Shown: positions 1 to 7,198 of the stretch, one piece after another | How the letters are laid out: each line of letters opens with the position of its first letter | How positions within the stretch are numbered: position 1 is the stretch's first letter | Source: Kocuria sp. p3-SID1428 | GTDB lineage: Bacteria; Actinomycetota; Actinomycetes; Actinomycetales; Micrococcaceae | Direction: 5' to 3' | Assembly: GCF_025149945.1 (NCBI RefSeq) | Contig: NZ_JALXVH010000081.1 | Coordinates: 1-7,226, forward strand | Length of the DNA stretch: 7,226 bases | Notes under the pieces: generated by a model | Told to the model about the DNA's origin: nothing | What the model saw: only the letters and a program-made list of their open reading frames with translations | The model's database searches: none | Program-made: the position numbers and the translations under genes

Positions 1-7
1 GGCGCGG

Positions 8-77
8 GGGATGGGCGGTGGGCCCCTTCCGCAGACGTCAAGCGAAGCGGTCAAGGAAGGGGCCCACCGCCCATCCC
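8..77 (+). terminator. Perfect 23-bp inverted repeat, probable terminator of the upstream gene
   Basis: Positions 8-30 pair without a mismatch with 55-77, leaving a 24-nt loop (31-54). The arms begin GGGATGGGCGG and are very GC-rich, so the RNA hairpin would be extremely stable. There is no T-run after the right arm, which is common for proposed actinobacterial terminators but leaves the call uncertain. It ends 80 nt before the argH start, so it most likely closes a gene lying left of the window, perhaps another arg gene (inference; none is visible). Because it is symmetrical it would work on either strand. Confidence 0.6.
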
Positions 78-88
78 GTACCAAGTGA

Positions 89-1606
<1,518 letters not shown>

Positions 1607-1612
1607 GACGGG

Positions 1613-2344
1613 ATGGACCCATCGCAGCTGGATCCCGCGCTGCTCGAAATCCTGCGTCGCCCGGCTCCGGAGGCGGCCCCGGCGCTGCTGGGTTGCCTGC
1701 TCAGCTCGATCACCCCGGAGGGGCGCGTCACCGTTCGCCTCACCGAGGTGGAGGCCTACGGCGGGCCCGCGGACACGGATCTGCCGGACCCCGGAGCGCA
1801 CACCTACCACGGGCGCACCGCCCGCAACGCGTCCATGTTCGGCCCGCCCGGGCACGCCTACGTGTACTTCACCTACGGGCTGCACCACGCTCTGAACCTG
1901 GTCTGCCGACCGGAGGGCGTGCCCGGCGGCTGCCTGCTGCGCTCCGGGGAGGTCGTCGAGGGCCTCGAGCTGGCCGTATCCCGTCGCAGCGCCCGTCGGG
2001 CCACGGTCCCGTCGGAGGTCTCGCTGGCCAGGGGGCCGGGCAATCTCGCCCAAGCCCTGGGGCTGGGCCTCGACGACGACGGCGCCGTCCTGCACGGACC
2101 CGGAGCCGCCGGGGTCGTGCCGCGGGCCGATCTCGGGGGCCCCGAGCGCCTGCTGATCCTCGAGCCGGGGACGGCGCCCACGGAGATCGCGACCACACCG
2201 CGCACGGGCGTCTCCGGAGAGGGCGGCACCGAGCGCTTCCCGTGGCGCTACGCAGCCCAGGGCGATCCCACGGTCTCGCCGTACCGTCGTGCGACGCCCA
2301 AGAAGCGGCGCACCCGAGGCGGTGGCACTACCATGGACGGGTGA
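1613..2344 (+). CDS. mpg: DNA-3-methyladenine glycosylase (AAG/MPG family)
   Basis: This base-excision repair enzyme removes alkylated or deaminated purines (3-methyladenine, hypoxanthine, ethenoadenine in the family) by flipping the base and cutting the N-glycosidic bond. The 243-aa protein shows the family landmarks: RRPAPEAAPALLG (15-27), LTEVEAYGG (43-51) with the expected catalytic Glu47 and intercalation-region Tyr49, GAHTYHGRTARN (61-72) with His63, MFGPPGHAYVYFTYGLHHALN (75-95), Arg110 in CLLR, RGPGNLAQALG (140-150), and RFPWRY near the C-terminus. Correspondence to human AAG E125, Y127, H136, N169 and R182 is from memory. The ATG follows the argH stop by 6 nt; only a weak GAG-type Shine-Dalgarno is present, so translation probably depends on coupling to argH. 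The tail is basic (PKKRRTR, 229-235). Its stop overlaps the apt GTG. Confidence 0.94.
   Translation: MDPSQLDPALLEILRRPAPEAAPALLGCLLSSITPEGRVTVRLTEVEAYGGPADTDLPDPGAHTYHGRTARNASMFGPPGHAYVYFTYGLHHALNLVCRPEGVPGGCLLRSGEVVEGLELAVSRRSARRATVPSEVSLARGPGNLAQALGLGLDDDGAVLHGPGAAGVVPRADLGGPERLLILEPGTAPTEIATTPRTGVSGEGGTERFPWRYAAQGDPTVSPYRRATPKKRRTRGGGTTMDG
2329..2334 (+). promoter_or_regulatory. Possible -10 element for a leaderless apt transcript
   Basis: TACCAT fits the actinobacterial TANNNT -10 pattern. If the G of the apt GTG (2341) is +1, the hexamer lies exactly at -12 to -7. No good -35 is visible 17-18 nt upstream, which is common at leaderless promoters. It lies inside the last codons of mpg, so coding constraint could also have produced it. 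Confidence 0.35.
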
Positions 2345-2904
2345 CTCAGCGCAGCCCAGCCTTCGTGCCATCCTCCCGACCTGAATCGGTCGAGGAGATG
2401 ATCGACCGGCTGTGCGCCAAGATCCCTGATCACCCCAAGCCGGGCGTCGTCTTCCGTGACCTGACGCCCCTGTTCGCCGACGGCGCCGCATTCGCCCGTG
2501 CTGTCGACTCGCTTTCCGATGTCTTCAGCGGGCAGTTCGAGTACGTCGCCGGCATCGAGGCCCGTGGCTTCCTGCTGGCGGGGGCGATCTCGCGGGCCAC
2601 GGGCGCGGGCATCATCCCCATCCGCAAGGAGGGCAAGCTGCCGCGGGAGACCTACCGGGAGAGCTATCAGCTCGAGTACGGCTCCGCGGTCCTGGAGATC
2701 CACACCGACGACGTCGCCCGCGGCTCGCGGGTGCTGGTGGTCGACGACATCCTGGCCACCGGCGGCACCCTCGAGGCCAGTGCGCGGCTGCTGCACCGAG
2801 CGGGACTGCACATCGCGGGCTTCGGGCTGCTGATGGAGCTGACCGAGCTGCGCGGGCGCGGCAAGCTGGGCGGCCACCGCACCCGGGCCCTGTATCGAGT
2901 CTGA
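2341..2904 (+). CDS. apt: Adenine phosphoribosyltransferase
   Basis: This enzyme makes AMP from adenine and PRPP in one step (purine salvage, cytoplasm). The 187-aa product is close to the usual length of about 180. The type I phosphoribosyltransferase PRPP-binding motif VLVVDDILATGGT is at 131-143. HPKPGVVFRDLTPLF (31-45), IEARGF (72-77), RKEGKLPRET (95-104, the loop over the active site) and LEYG (111-114) are all diagnostic of Apt. The GTG at 2341 overlaps the mpg stop as GTGA, and no Shine-Dalgarno lies within 20 nt. Translation therefore starts either by reinitiation after mpg or on a leaderless mRNA. Alternative in-frame starts are GTG at 2365 and ATG at 2398; the latter would still keep all catalytic motifs. 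In many actinobacteria apt sits between secF and relA, so this location is noteworthy (from memory). Confidence 0.96.
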   Translation: MTQRSPAFVPSSRPESVEEMIDRLCAKIPDHPKPGVVFRDLTPLFADGAAFARAVDSLSDVFSGQFEYVAGIEARGFLLAGAISRATGAGIIPIRKEGKLPRETYRESYQLEYGSAVLEIHTDDVARGSRVLVVDDILATGGTLEASARLLHRAGLHIAGFGLLMELTELRGRGKLGGHRTRALYRV

Positions 2905-2913
2905 GCACATGCT

Positions 2914-2932
2914 GGAGGTTGCGGCGATCCGC
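2914..2932 (+). promoter_or_regulatory. Degenerate match to the rifamycin-associated element (RAE)
   Basis: GGAGGTTGCGGCGATCCGC matches 13 of 19 positions of the RAE as I recall it (GGGGCTTGCGGCAAGGCCC), including the TTGCGGC core. RAE lies upstream of rifamycin-inducible genes such as helR in actinobacteria. The position, 122 nt before a HelR/HelD-like gene, is suggestive, but the outer positions are poor and the consensus is quoted from memory. Confidence 0.25.
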
Positions 2933-2969
2933 TGAGGGCGGACGACATCAGCGGCTGTGGGCAACCTCC
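2914..2969 (+). terminator. Nested inverted repeat after apt: terminator or regulatory hairpin
   Basis: An outer 9-bp perfect stem (2914-2922 GGAGGTTGC with 2961-2969 GCAACCTCC) encloses a symmetrical 6/6 internal loop and an inner 7-bp perfect stem (2929-2935 CCGCTGA with 2948-2954 TCAGCGG) closed by a 12-nt loop. It begins 9 nt after the apt stop. There is no T-run, so it could be a U-less terminator of argH-mpg-apt or part of a control region for the next gene. An alternative small hairpin, GCGG-CGAT-CCGC (2921-2932), would compete with it. Confidence 0.5.
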
Positions 2970-2999
2970 CGTTCATGCGCGGGGGATTAGCATGGCTGG

Positions 3000-3025
3000 T
3001 TCCCTGATCGCGGCTGATCGGGGAA
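3000..3025 (+). promoter_or_regulatory. 10-bp hairpin just upstream of the helicase-like gene's ribosome binding site
   Basis: Positions 3000-3009 (TTCCCTGATC) pair with 3016-3025 (GATCGGGGAA): nine Watson-Crick pairs and one T-G wobble, with a 6-nt loop GCGGCT. It ends 13 nt before the AAGGAG at 3039-3044. It may be a 5'UTR structure affecting translation or mRNA stability, or a DNA operator. A weak TANNNT hexamer (TAGCAT, 2988-2993) lies just before it, with no good -35. Confidence 0.4.
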
Positions 3026-3053
3026 AGGCGGACGTTTCAAGGAGCACGAGCAC

Positions 3054-5396
3054 ATGACGGATGTCGCCAGGAGCACCGGCGCTGAGGCCGGTCTGCCAGA
3101 CGACCGCGGACGCAGCCACGACAGTGCGCTCGACGAGCAGCTAGCGATCGAGCAGCGCTACGTCTCGGGCCTCTACGACCGCCTGGACGAGCTGCGCCGC
3201 GAGAAGGCCGAGGAGCTGGACCGTGTGCGCCGCGCGGACATGGGCACGGGGCATCAGTCCCGATCCGAGCGCGACGCATTCGCCACGCACTACGAGGACC
3301 GCCTCGCCCAGCTCGAGGCCGTCGACAAGCGCCTGGCCTTCGGGCGCCTGGACACCGCGGAGACCGGCGAGTCCGCCACGCGCTACATTGGGCGCATCGG
3401 CCTGGCCACCGAGGACCAACGGCGCCTGCTGGTCGATTGGCGCGCCCGCGAGGCCGCCGCGTTCTACCAGGCCACCGGCCGCAGCCCCATGGGCGTGCGC
3501 CGCCGCCGCCACCTGATCCTCGACGGACGCCATGTCTCGGCGATCGAGGACGACGTCCTGGACCCCGAGCTGCTCGACGATGTGTCCGTCCTGCAGGGCG
3601 AGGGCGCCCTGCTGGCGGCGCTGAACTCCAAGCGCACGGGTCGCATGACGGACATCGTCTCCACGATCCAGGGCGAGCAGGACCGGATCATCCGCGCTGC
3701 GCTGCAGGGCGTGCGCGTGGTCCAGGGCGGTCCGGGCACCGGCAAGACCGCGGTCGCCCTGCACCGCGCGGCGTTCCTGCTCTACGAGCACCGGGAGCGG
3801 CTGCGCAAGTCAGGCGTGCTGATCGTCGGGCCGTCGTCGTCGTTCCTGTGGTACATCGACCGTGTGCTGCCCTCTCTGGGCGAGACGGGGGTGGTGATGT
3901 CGTCGCTGGCCGATCTGTTCCCCGGGATCCACGGTGCGCCCGAGCGCGATCGCGAGGTTGCCCGCCTCAAGGCGGGCCTCGAGATGGTCGAGGTCATCAA
4001 GCGGGCGGTCAAGGACCGGCAGAAGCTGCCCGAGCGCGACCAGGTGCTCACGGTGGATTCGCACCGCGTGGTGCTCACCCGTCAGCTGGTGCGACGGGCC
4101 CGTGAGAAGGCCCGGGGCACGGGCAAGCCGCACAACGAGGCCCGGGCGACCTTCGTGAAGGTCATCCTGCGCGAACTCGCCGAGAAGCTGGGGGAGGAGC
4201 TCAACGACGCCTCCGGCAATGCGATCGACCGGTCCTACCTCGTGGAGGACCTGCGCCAGGCCCCGGAGGTGCGCCGGGCCGTGAACCTGCTGTGGCTGCC
4301 GCTGTCGGCCGAGACGCTGGTGCGCCAGCTCTTCGCCAAGCGCCGCTACCTGGACTCGGCCTTCCGCCACCTCAGCCCCGCGCAGAGGGACCTGCTGCAG
4401 CGTCCCGCTACCGCTGCGCTGACCGTCTCGGACGTGCCGCTGCTGGATGAGGCAGCCGAGCGGCTGGGCAGCCTCGAGGATGCCGGCGTGCGGATCCGCA
4501 CCGGCGAGGCGGAGCGCGCCAAGGCCACCGAGATGGCCGAGCGGGCGCTGTACAACATGAGCCAGGCCCTCGAGGACGTCGGCGTGGACGGCGTGGTGAG
4601 CGCCAGCGACCTCACGGAGTTCAACGAGGAGCAGGCCCATCGGATGACGGCCGCCGAGGCCGCGACCTCCGATCGCACCTGGGCCTACGGGCACGTCGTC
4701 GTGGATGAGGCGCAGGAGCTGACCCCCATGCAGTGGCGGGTGCTGATGCGCCGATGCCCCATGAAGTCGTTCACGGTGGTCGGCGACATCGCCCAGGCCG
4801 GCTCGGCCTCGGCCGCCGCCTCGTGGGGCGAGGCCCTCGAGCCCTTCGTGGGCGATCGCTTCACCCTCGAGCAGCTCACGGTCAACTACCGCACGCCGGA
4901 GGCGGTGGCCTCGGTCGCCGCGGCCGTCGCCCGTGCCGCCGGTCAGGACGTGGCCGCCCCGCGGGCGGTGCGCGAGGGGGAGCCGCCGATCATCGCCGAG
5001 CTGCCCGCTCAGGCAGACGACGCCGAACTCCTGAGCGCGATCGACGACCAGCTCGAGCAGGAGCTCGAGGTCGTCCAGGGCGGCCTCGTGGCCGTCATCG
5101 CCCCGGAGGACCGCGTCCGTGAGATCGGCCGGCATCTCGCCGAGCGCCTGCCCGGCAGGGTGGGCGCCGGTGTGCGCCGGCTCGAGCACCAGGTCGTCGT
5201 GCTGTCCACGTGGGATGCCAAGGGCCTGGAGTTCGACTCCGTGGTCCTCGTGCAGCCGCAGGAGATCATCGACGAGTACGACGGCGTCGGTTCCCTGTAT
5301 GTGGCCATGACCAGACCCACCCAGAGGCTGCGCACCGTCTCGGCCGGCCCGCTGCCAGCCGGCTACGACGGCGTCCGCTTCGCTTCCGAGAACTGA
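3054..5396 (+). CDS. helR: HelR/HelD-like superfamily 1 ATPase acting on RNA polymerase
   Basis: The 780-aa protein is a UvrD-like SF1 ATPase with HelD architecture. The N-terminus is predicted to form a charged coiled coil (about 27-62), the part that in HelD enters the RNA polymerase secondary channel. Motifs follow in order: Q-motif region TIQGEQDRIIRA (204-215), Walker A GGPGTGKT (225-232), motif Ia VLIVGPSSSF (255-264), Walker B VVVDEAQEL (548-556), motif III VVGDIAQ (575-581), NYRTPE (611-616), KGLEFDSVV (723-731) and YVAMTRPTQRL (749-759). The long insertion between Walker A and Walker B (about 290-545) matches the clamp-arm and primary-channel-loop region. Family members use ATP to release stalled or inhibitor-bound RNA polymerase; class II HelR proteins confer rifamycin tolerance. 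Start: ATG preceded by AAGGAG (3039-3044) 9 nt away. tyrS follows closely. HelR versus generic HelD cannot be settled by eye. Confidence 0.88.
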   Translation: MTDVARSTGAEAGLPDDRGRSHDSALDEQLAIEQRYVSGLYDRLDELRREKAEELDRVRRADMGTGHQSRSERDAFATHYEDRLAQLEAVDKRLAFGRLDTAETGESATRYIGRIGLATEDQRRLLVDWRAREAAAFYQATGRSPMGVRRRRHLILDGRHVSAIEDDVLDPELLDDVSVLQGEGALLAALNSKRTGRMTDIVSTIQGEQDRIIRAALQGVRVVQGGPGTGKTAVALHRAAFLLYEHRERLRKSGVLIVGPSSSFLWYIDRVLPSLGETGVVMSSLADLFPGIHGAPERDREVARLKAGLEMVEVIKRAVKDRQKLPERDQVLTVDSHRVVLTRQLVRRAREKARGTGKPHNEARATFVKVILRELAEKLGEELNDASGNAIDRSYLVEDLRQAPEVRRAVNLLWLPLSAETLVRQLFAKRRYLDSAFRHLSPAQRDLLQRPATAALTVSDVPLLDEAAERLGSLEDAGVRIRTGEAERAKATEMAERALYNMSQALEDVGVDGVVSASDLTEFNEEQAHRMTAAEAATSDRTWAYGHVVVDEAQELTPMQWRVLMRRCPMKSFTVVGDIAQAGSASAAASWGEALEPFVGDRFTLEQLTVNYRTPEAVASVAAAVARAAGQDVAAPRAVREGEPPIIAELPAQADDAELLSAIDDQLEQELEVVQGGLVAVIAPEDRVREIGRHLAERLPGRVGAGVRRLEHQVVVLSTWDAKGLEFDSVVLVQPQEIIDEYDGVGSLYVAMTRPTQRLRTVSAGPLPAGYDGVRFASEN

Positions 5397-5400
5397 GAGG
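5395..5400 (+). promoter_or_regulatory. tyrS ribosome binding site overlapping the helicase-like gene's stop codon
   Basis: GAGAGG begins inside the TGA (5394-5396) of the upstream gene and lies 9 nt before the GTG at 5410. It supports this tyrS start and suggests translational coupling between the two genes. Confidence 0.7.
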
Positions 5401-5409
5401 TACCCCCAC

Positions 5410-6732
5410 GTGACCCCGACACCCACCACCGCGATCGATCTGGCGGCCCAGCACAACGACCCCGACTTCCCGGGCATCTGGGAGGAGCTGAACTGGCGCG
5501 GGCTCGTGCATGTGTCCACGGATGCCGCCGCCCTCCAGGAGCTGCTCGACGGCGAGCCGATCACGTTCTACTGCGGCTTCGACCCCACGGCGGCCTCGCT
5601 GCACCTGGGCCACCTCGTGCAGCTGCTGACCATGCGCCGGCTGCAGCTGGCGGGGCACCGTCCGCTGGGTCTCGTGGGCGGCTCGACCGGGCTGATCGGC
5701 GATCCCCGCCAGACCTCGGAGCGGGTGCTGAACACCCGGGAGGTCGTGGAGCAGTGGGTCGGGCAGCTGCGCGGGCAGATCGAGCGCTTCCTGTCCTTCG
5801 AGGGGGAGTCCGCCGCGCGCATGGTCAACAACATGGACTGGACCGGCGAGATGTCCGCGATCGACTTCCTGCGCGACATCGGCAAGCACTTCCGCGTGGG
5901 CACCATGATCAAGAAGGAGATCGTCGCCAAGCGGCTGAACTCAGAGGAGGGGATCTCCTACACCGAGTTCAGCTACCAGATCCTGCAGGGCATGGACTTC
6001 CTGAACCTGCACCGGGAGTACGGCTGCATGCTGCAGACCGGAGGCTCGGACCAGTGGGGCAACCTGACCTCGGGCACGGAGCTGGTGCGCAAGGTCGAAG
6101 GCACCTCGGTCCAGGCGATCGGCACGCCGCTGATCACCAATTCGGACGGCACCAAGTTCGGCAAGTCCGAGGGCAACGCTATCTGGCTGGATCCCGAGCT
6201 GACCTCGCCGTACGCCTTCTACCAGTTCTGGCTCAACACCGCCGACGCCGACGTGGTCGACCGCCTCAAGGTATTCACCTTCCGCACCAGTCAGGAGATC
6301 GCCGAGTTCGAGCGCAAGGTCGCCCAGGAGCCCTTCCGCCGAGAGGCGCAGAAGCAGCTCGCGTGGGATGTCACCGTGCTGGTGCACGGGGCCCAGGCGA
6401 CCGAGCAGGCCATCGCCGCTTCGGAGGCGGTGTTCGGCAAGGGAGACCTGGGTGCCCTGGATGAGCAGACGCTGGCCGCGGTGATCGGGGAGCTGCCCTC
6501 GGCCTTCGTGGGGGCTTCGGACCGGGCGCTGATCGACCTTCTCGTGGCCACGGGGCTGTCGACCACCCGGTCCGAGGCGCGACGCACGCTCCAGGAGGGC
6601 GGTGTCTCCGTGAACAACCAGAAGGTCCAGGGCATCGAGGCTCAGCTCGAGGACGAGCAGCTGCTGCACGGCCGGTTCGCCCTGCTCAAGCGCGGCAAGA
6701 AGAACATGGCGGGAGTCGTGCTGGGGGACTGA
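5410..6732 (+). CDS. tyrS: Tyrosyl-tRNA synthetase (TyrRS, bacterial TyrS type)
   Basis: This class I synthetase activates tyrosine with ATP and charges tRNA-Tyr. The 440-aa length is normal. The HIGH motif is HLGH (65-68) after YCGFDPTAASL; the KMSKS motif is KFGKS (249-253), with FGKS as typical for TyrS. Tyrosine-pocket residues appear as Tyr54, Asp98 in GLIGDP, Tyr189, Gln193 and Asp196 in YQILQGMD, and Gln215 in GGSDQWGN (matching Bacillus TyrRS Y34, D78, Y169, Q173, D176, Q195 from memory). The S4-like RNA-binding domain occupies about 373-440 (TRSEARRTLQEGGVSVNN). The GTG start is set by GAGAGG 9 nt upstream; it gives a short disordered N-terminal extension (about 1-20). Only 13 nt separate it from the helicase-like gene, with no T-box or promoter between, so it is probably read from upstream. 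No clear terminator follows. Confidence 0.97.
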   Translation: MTPTPTTAIDLAAQHNDPDFPGIWEELNWRGLVHVSTDAAALQELLDGEPITFYCGFDPTAASLHLGHLVQLLTMRRLQLAGHRPLGLVGGSTGLIGDPRQTSERVLNTREVVEQWVGQLRGQIERFLSFEGESAARMVNNMDWTGEMSAIDFLRDIGKHFRVGTMIKKEIVAKRLNSEEGISYTEFSYQILQGMDFLNLHREYGCMLQTGGSDQWGNLTSGTELVRKVEGTSVQAIGTPLITNSDGTKFGKSEGNAIWLDPELTSPYAFYQFWLNTADADVVDRLKVFTFRTSQEIAEFERKVAQEPFRREAQKQLAWDVTVLVHGAQATEQAIAASEAVFGKGDLGALDEQTLAAVIGELPSAFVGASDRALIDLLVATGLSTTRSEARRTLQEGGVSVNNQKVQGIEAQLEDEQLLHGRFALLKRGKKNMAGVVLGD

Positions 6733-6745
6733 CCCGAAAGGCACC

Positions 6746-6777
6746 TTCATGCGGGTGCGCGTTCTTGCGGGTGCGCG
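6746..6777 (+). repeat. Tandem direct repeat, 2 x 16 bp
   Basis: Two adjoining units, TTCATGCGGGTGCGCG (6746-6761) and TTCTTGCGGGTGCGCG (6762-6777), differ at one base. They start 14 nt after the tyrS stop and lie 61 nt before the first rRNA promoter. GCACC at 6741-6745 can also pair with GGTGC in either unit. The role is unknown: it could be a paired protein-binding site upstream of the rrn promoter, or a slippage duplication. Confidence 0.7.
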
Positions 6778-6837
6778 CCTGACTCGGCCGGCGGATGAGG
6801 GCTTCCTGTGGGGTGCAGCACAAACGGCCCAGATGGT

Positions 6838-6866
6838 TTGCGGGCCTGCTGGGCGGTGTGTAGTGT
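6838..6866 (+). promoter_or_regulatory. Probable upstream rRNA operon promoter (P1)
   Basis: TTGCGG (6838-6843), a 17-bp spacer, then TAGTGT (6861-6866) fits a sigma70-type housekeeping promoter. Transcription would start near 6873-6875. It lies between tyrS and the rRNA leader box, where multiple rrn promoters are expected. Confidence 0.6.
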
Positions 6867-6892
6867 TCTTCTCTGTCGCCGCGAGCGGCCCG

Positions 6893-6910
6893 CCGGTGCG
6901 AACCGGTGCG
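6893..6910 (+). repeat. 8-bp direct repeat CCGGTGCG separated by AA
   Basis: CCGGTGCG occurs at 6893-6900 and again at 6903-6910. It is short and in GC-rich sequence, just downstream of promoter P1; it may be chance. Confidence 0.4.
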
Positions 6911-6918
6911 GCGCAGCG

Positions 6919-6946
6919 GCAGGATCACCGATCCGGTTGATCCTGC
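6919..6946 (+). promoter_or_regulatory. 12-bp hairpin in the rRNA leader
   Basis: GCAGGATC (6919-6926) pairs with GATCCTGC (6939-6946), continuing after a one-base bulge as ACCG/CGGT (6927-6930 with 6934-6937) closed by a 3-nt loop ATC. There is no T-run after it, and the boxA-like segment lies downstream, so it is more likely a leader structure (processing, or a polymerase pause in transcripts from P1) than a tyrS terminator. Confidence 0.55.
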
Positions 6947-7031
6947 GTCGACACAACCACTGAACGGCTCGATCGAGCAGATCGCTTCGCCATGCACTGC
7001 ATGCGCAAGGGATCGGATCGAAGGAGCCGGG

Positions 7032-7060
7032 TTGTGAAGAGCAGGTGAAGCGAGTATGAT
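7032..7060 (+). promoter_or_regulatory. Probable main rRNA operon promoter (P2)
   Basis: TTGTGA (7032-7037), a 17-bp spacer, then TATGAT (7055-7060) is the best sigma70-type promoter in the window (4/6 and 5/6 against TTGACA and TATAAT). Transcription would begin near G7067, giving a leader that contains the 7082-7110 hairpin and the boxA-like box. Confidence 0.7.
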
Positions 7061-7081
7061 GATCTGGCCGCACAACGGTGA

Positions 7082-7110
7082 ACGAGAGATGAACGAAGTT
7101 CGGATCTCGT
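7082..7110 (+). promoter_or_regulatory. Leader hairpin with tandem G-A mismatches (boxB-like candidate)
   Basis: ACGAGA (7082-7087) pairs with TCTCGT (7105-7110). Inside it, GA (7088-7089) faces GA (7103-7104), then TGAAC (7090-7094) pairs with GTTCG (7098-7102, including one T-G wobble) around a GAA loop. Opposed GA pairs are a stable, protein-friendly RNA motif. It starts about 15 nt after the predicted P2 start and precedes the boxA-like segment. Confidence 0.5.
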
Positions 7111-7170
7111 GAGCTGCGGCGGTTGAAGAACCTGATCTTCGCGGGCCTGGTGAGTCGGGCTGGTTGATCG

Positions 7171-7198
7171 TCTGTTGTTTGAGAACTCGATAGTGTGC
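7171..7198 (+). promoter_or_regulatory. rRNA leader antitermination segment (boxA-like)
   Basis: TGTTGTTTGAGAACTCGATA (7173-7192) followed by GTGTGCC matches, apart from A to G in ACTCAATA, the conserved leader phrase of mycobacterial and Micrococcales rrn operons (from memory). In mycobacteria it is described as the boxA-type nut element recognised by the NusB/NusE-containing antitermination complex. A small hairpin GAAGA/TCTTC (7125-7129 with 7136-7140) lies upstream where a boxB would be expected. Confidence 0.75.

Noticed and set aside
3810..5564. 584-codon open frame on the minus strand across the helR-like gene and the start of tyrS
   Set aside because: It is antisense to a gene with all expected motifs, shows no recognisable domain, and is the long open frame expected opposite GC-rich coding DNA.
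6733..6837. Rho-independent terminator after tyrS
   Set aside because: Only short dyads such as GTGC-A-GCAC (6813-6821) and GCACC/GGTGC are present; none forms a convincing terminator.
6749..6940. 63-codon open frame after tyrS
   Set aside because: It covers the tandem repeat and promoter P1, lacks a Shine-Dalgarno and resembles no protein I know.
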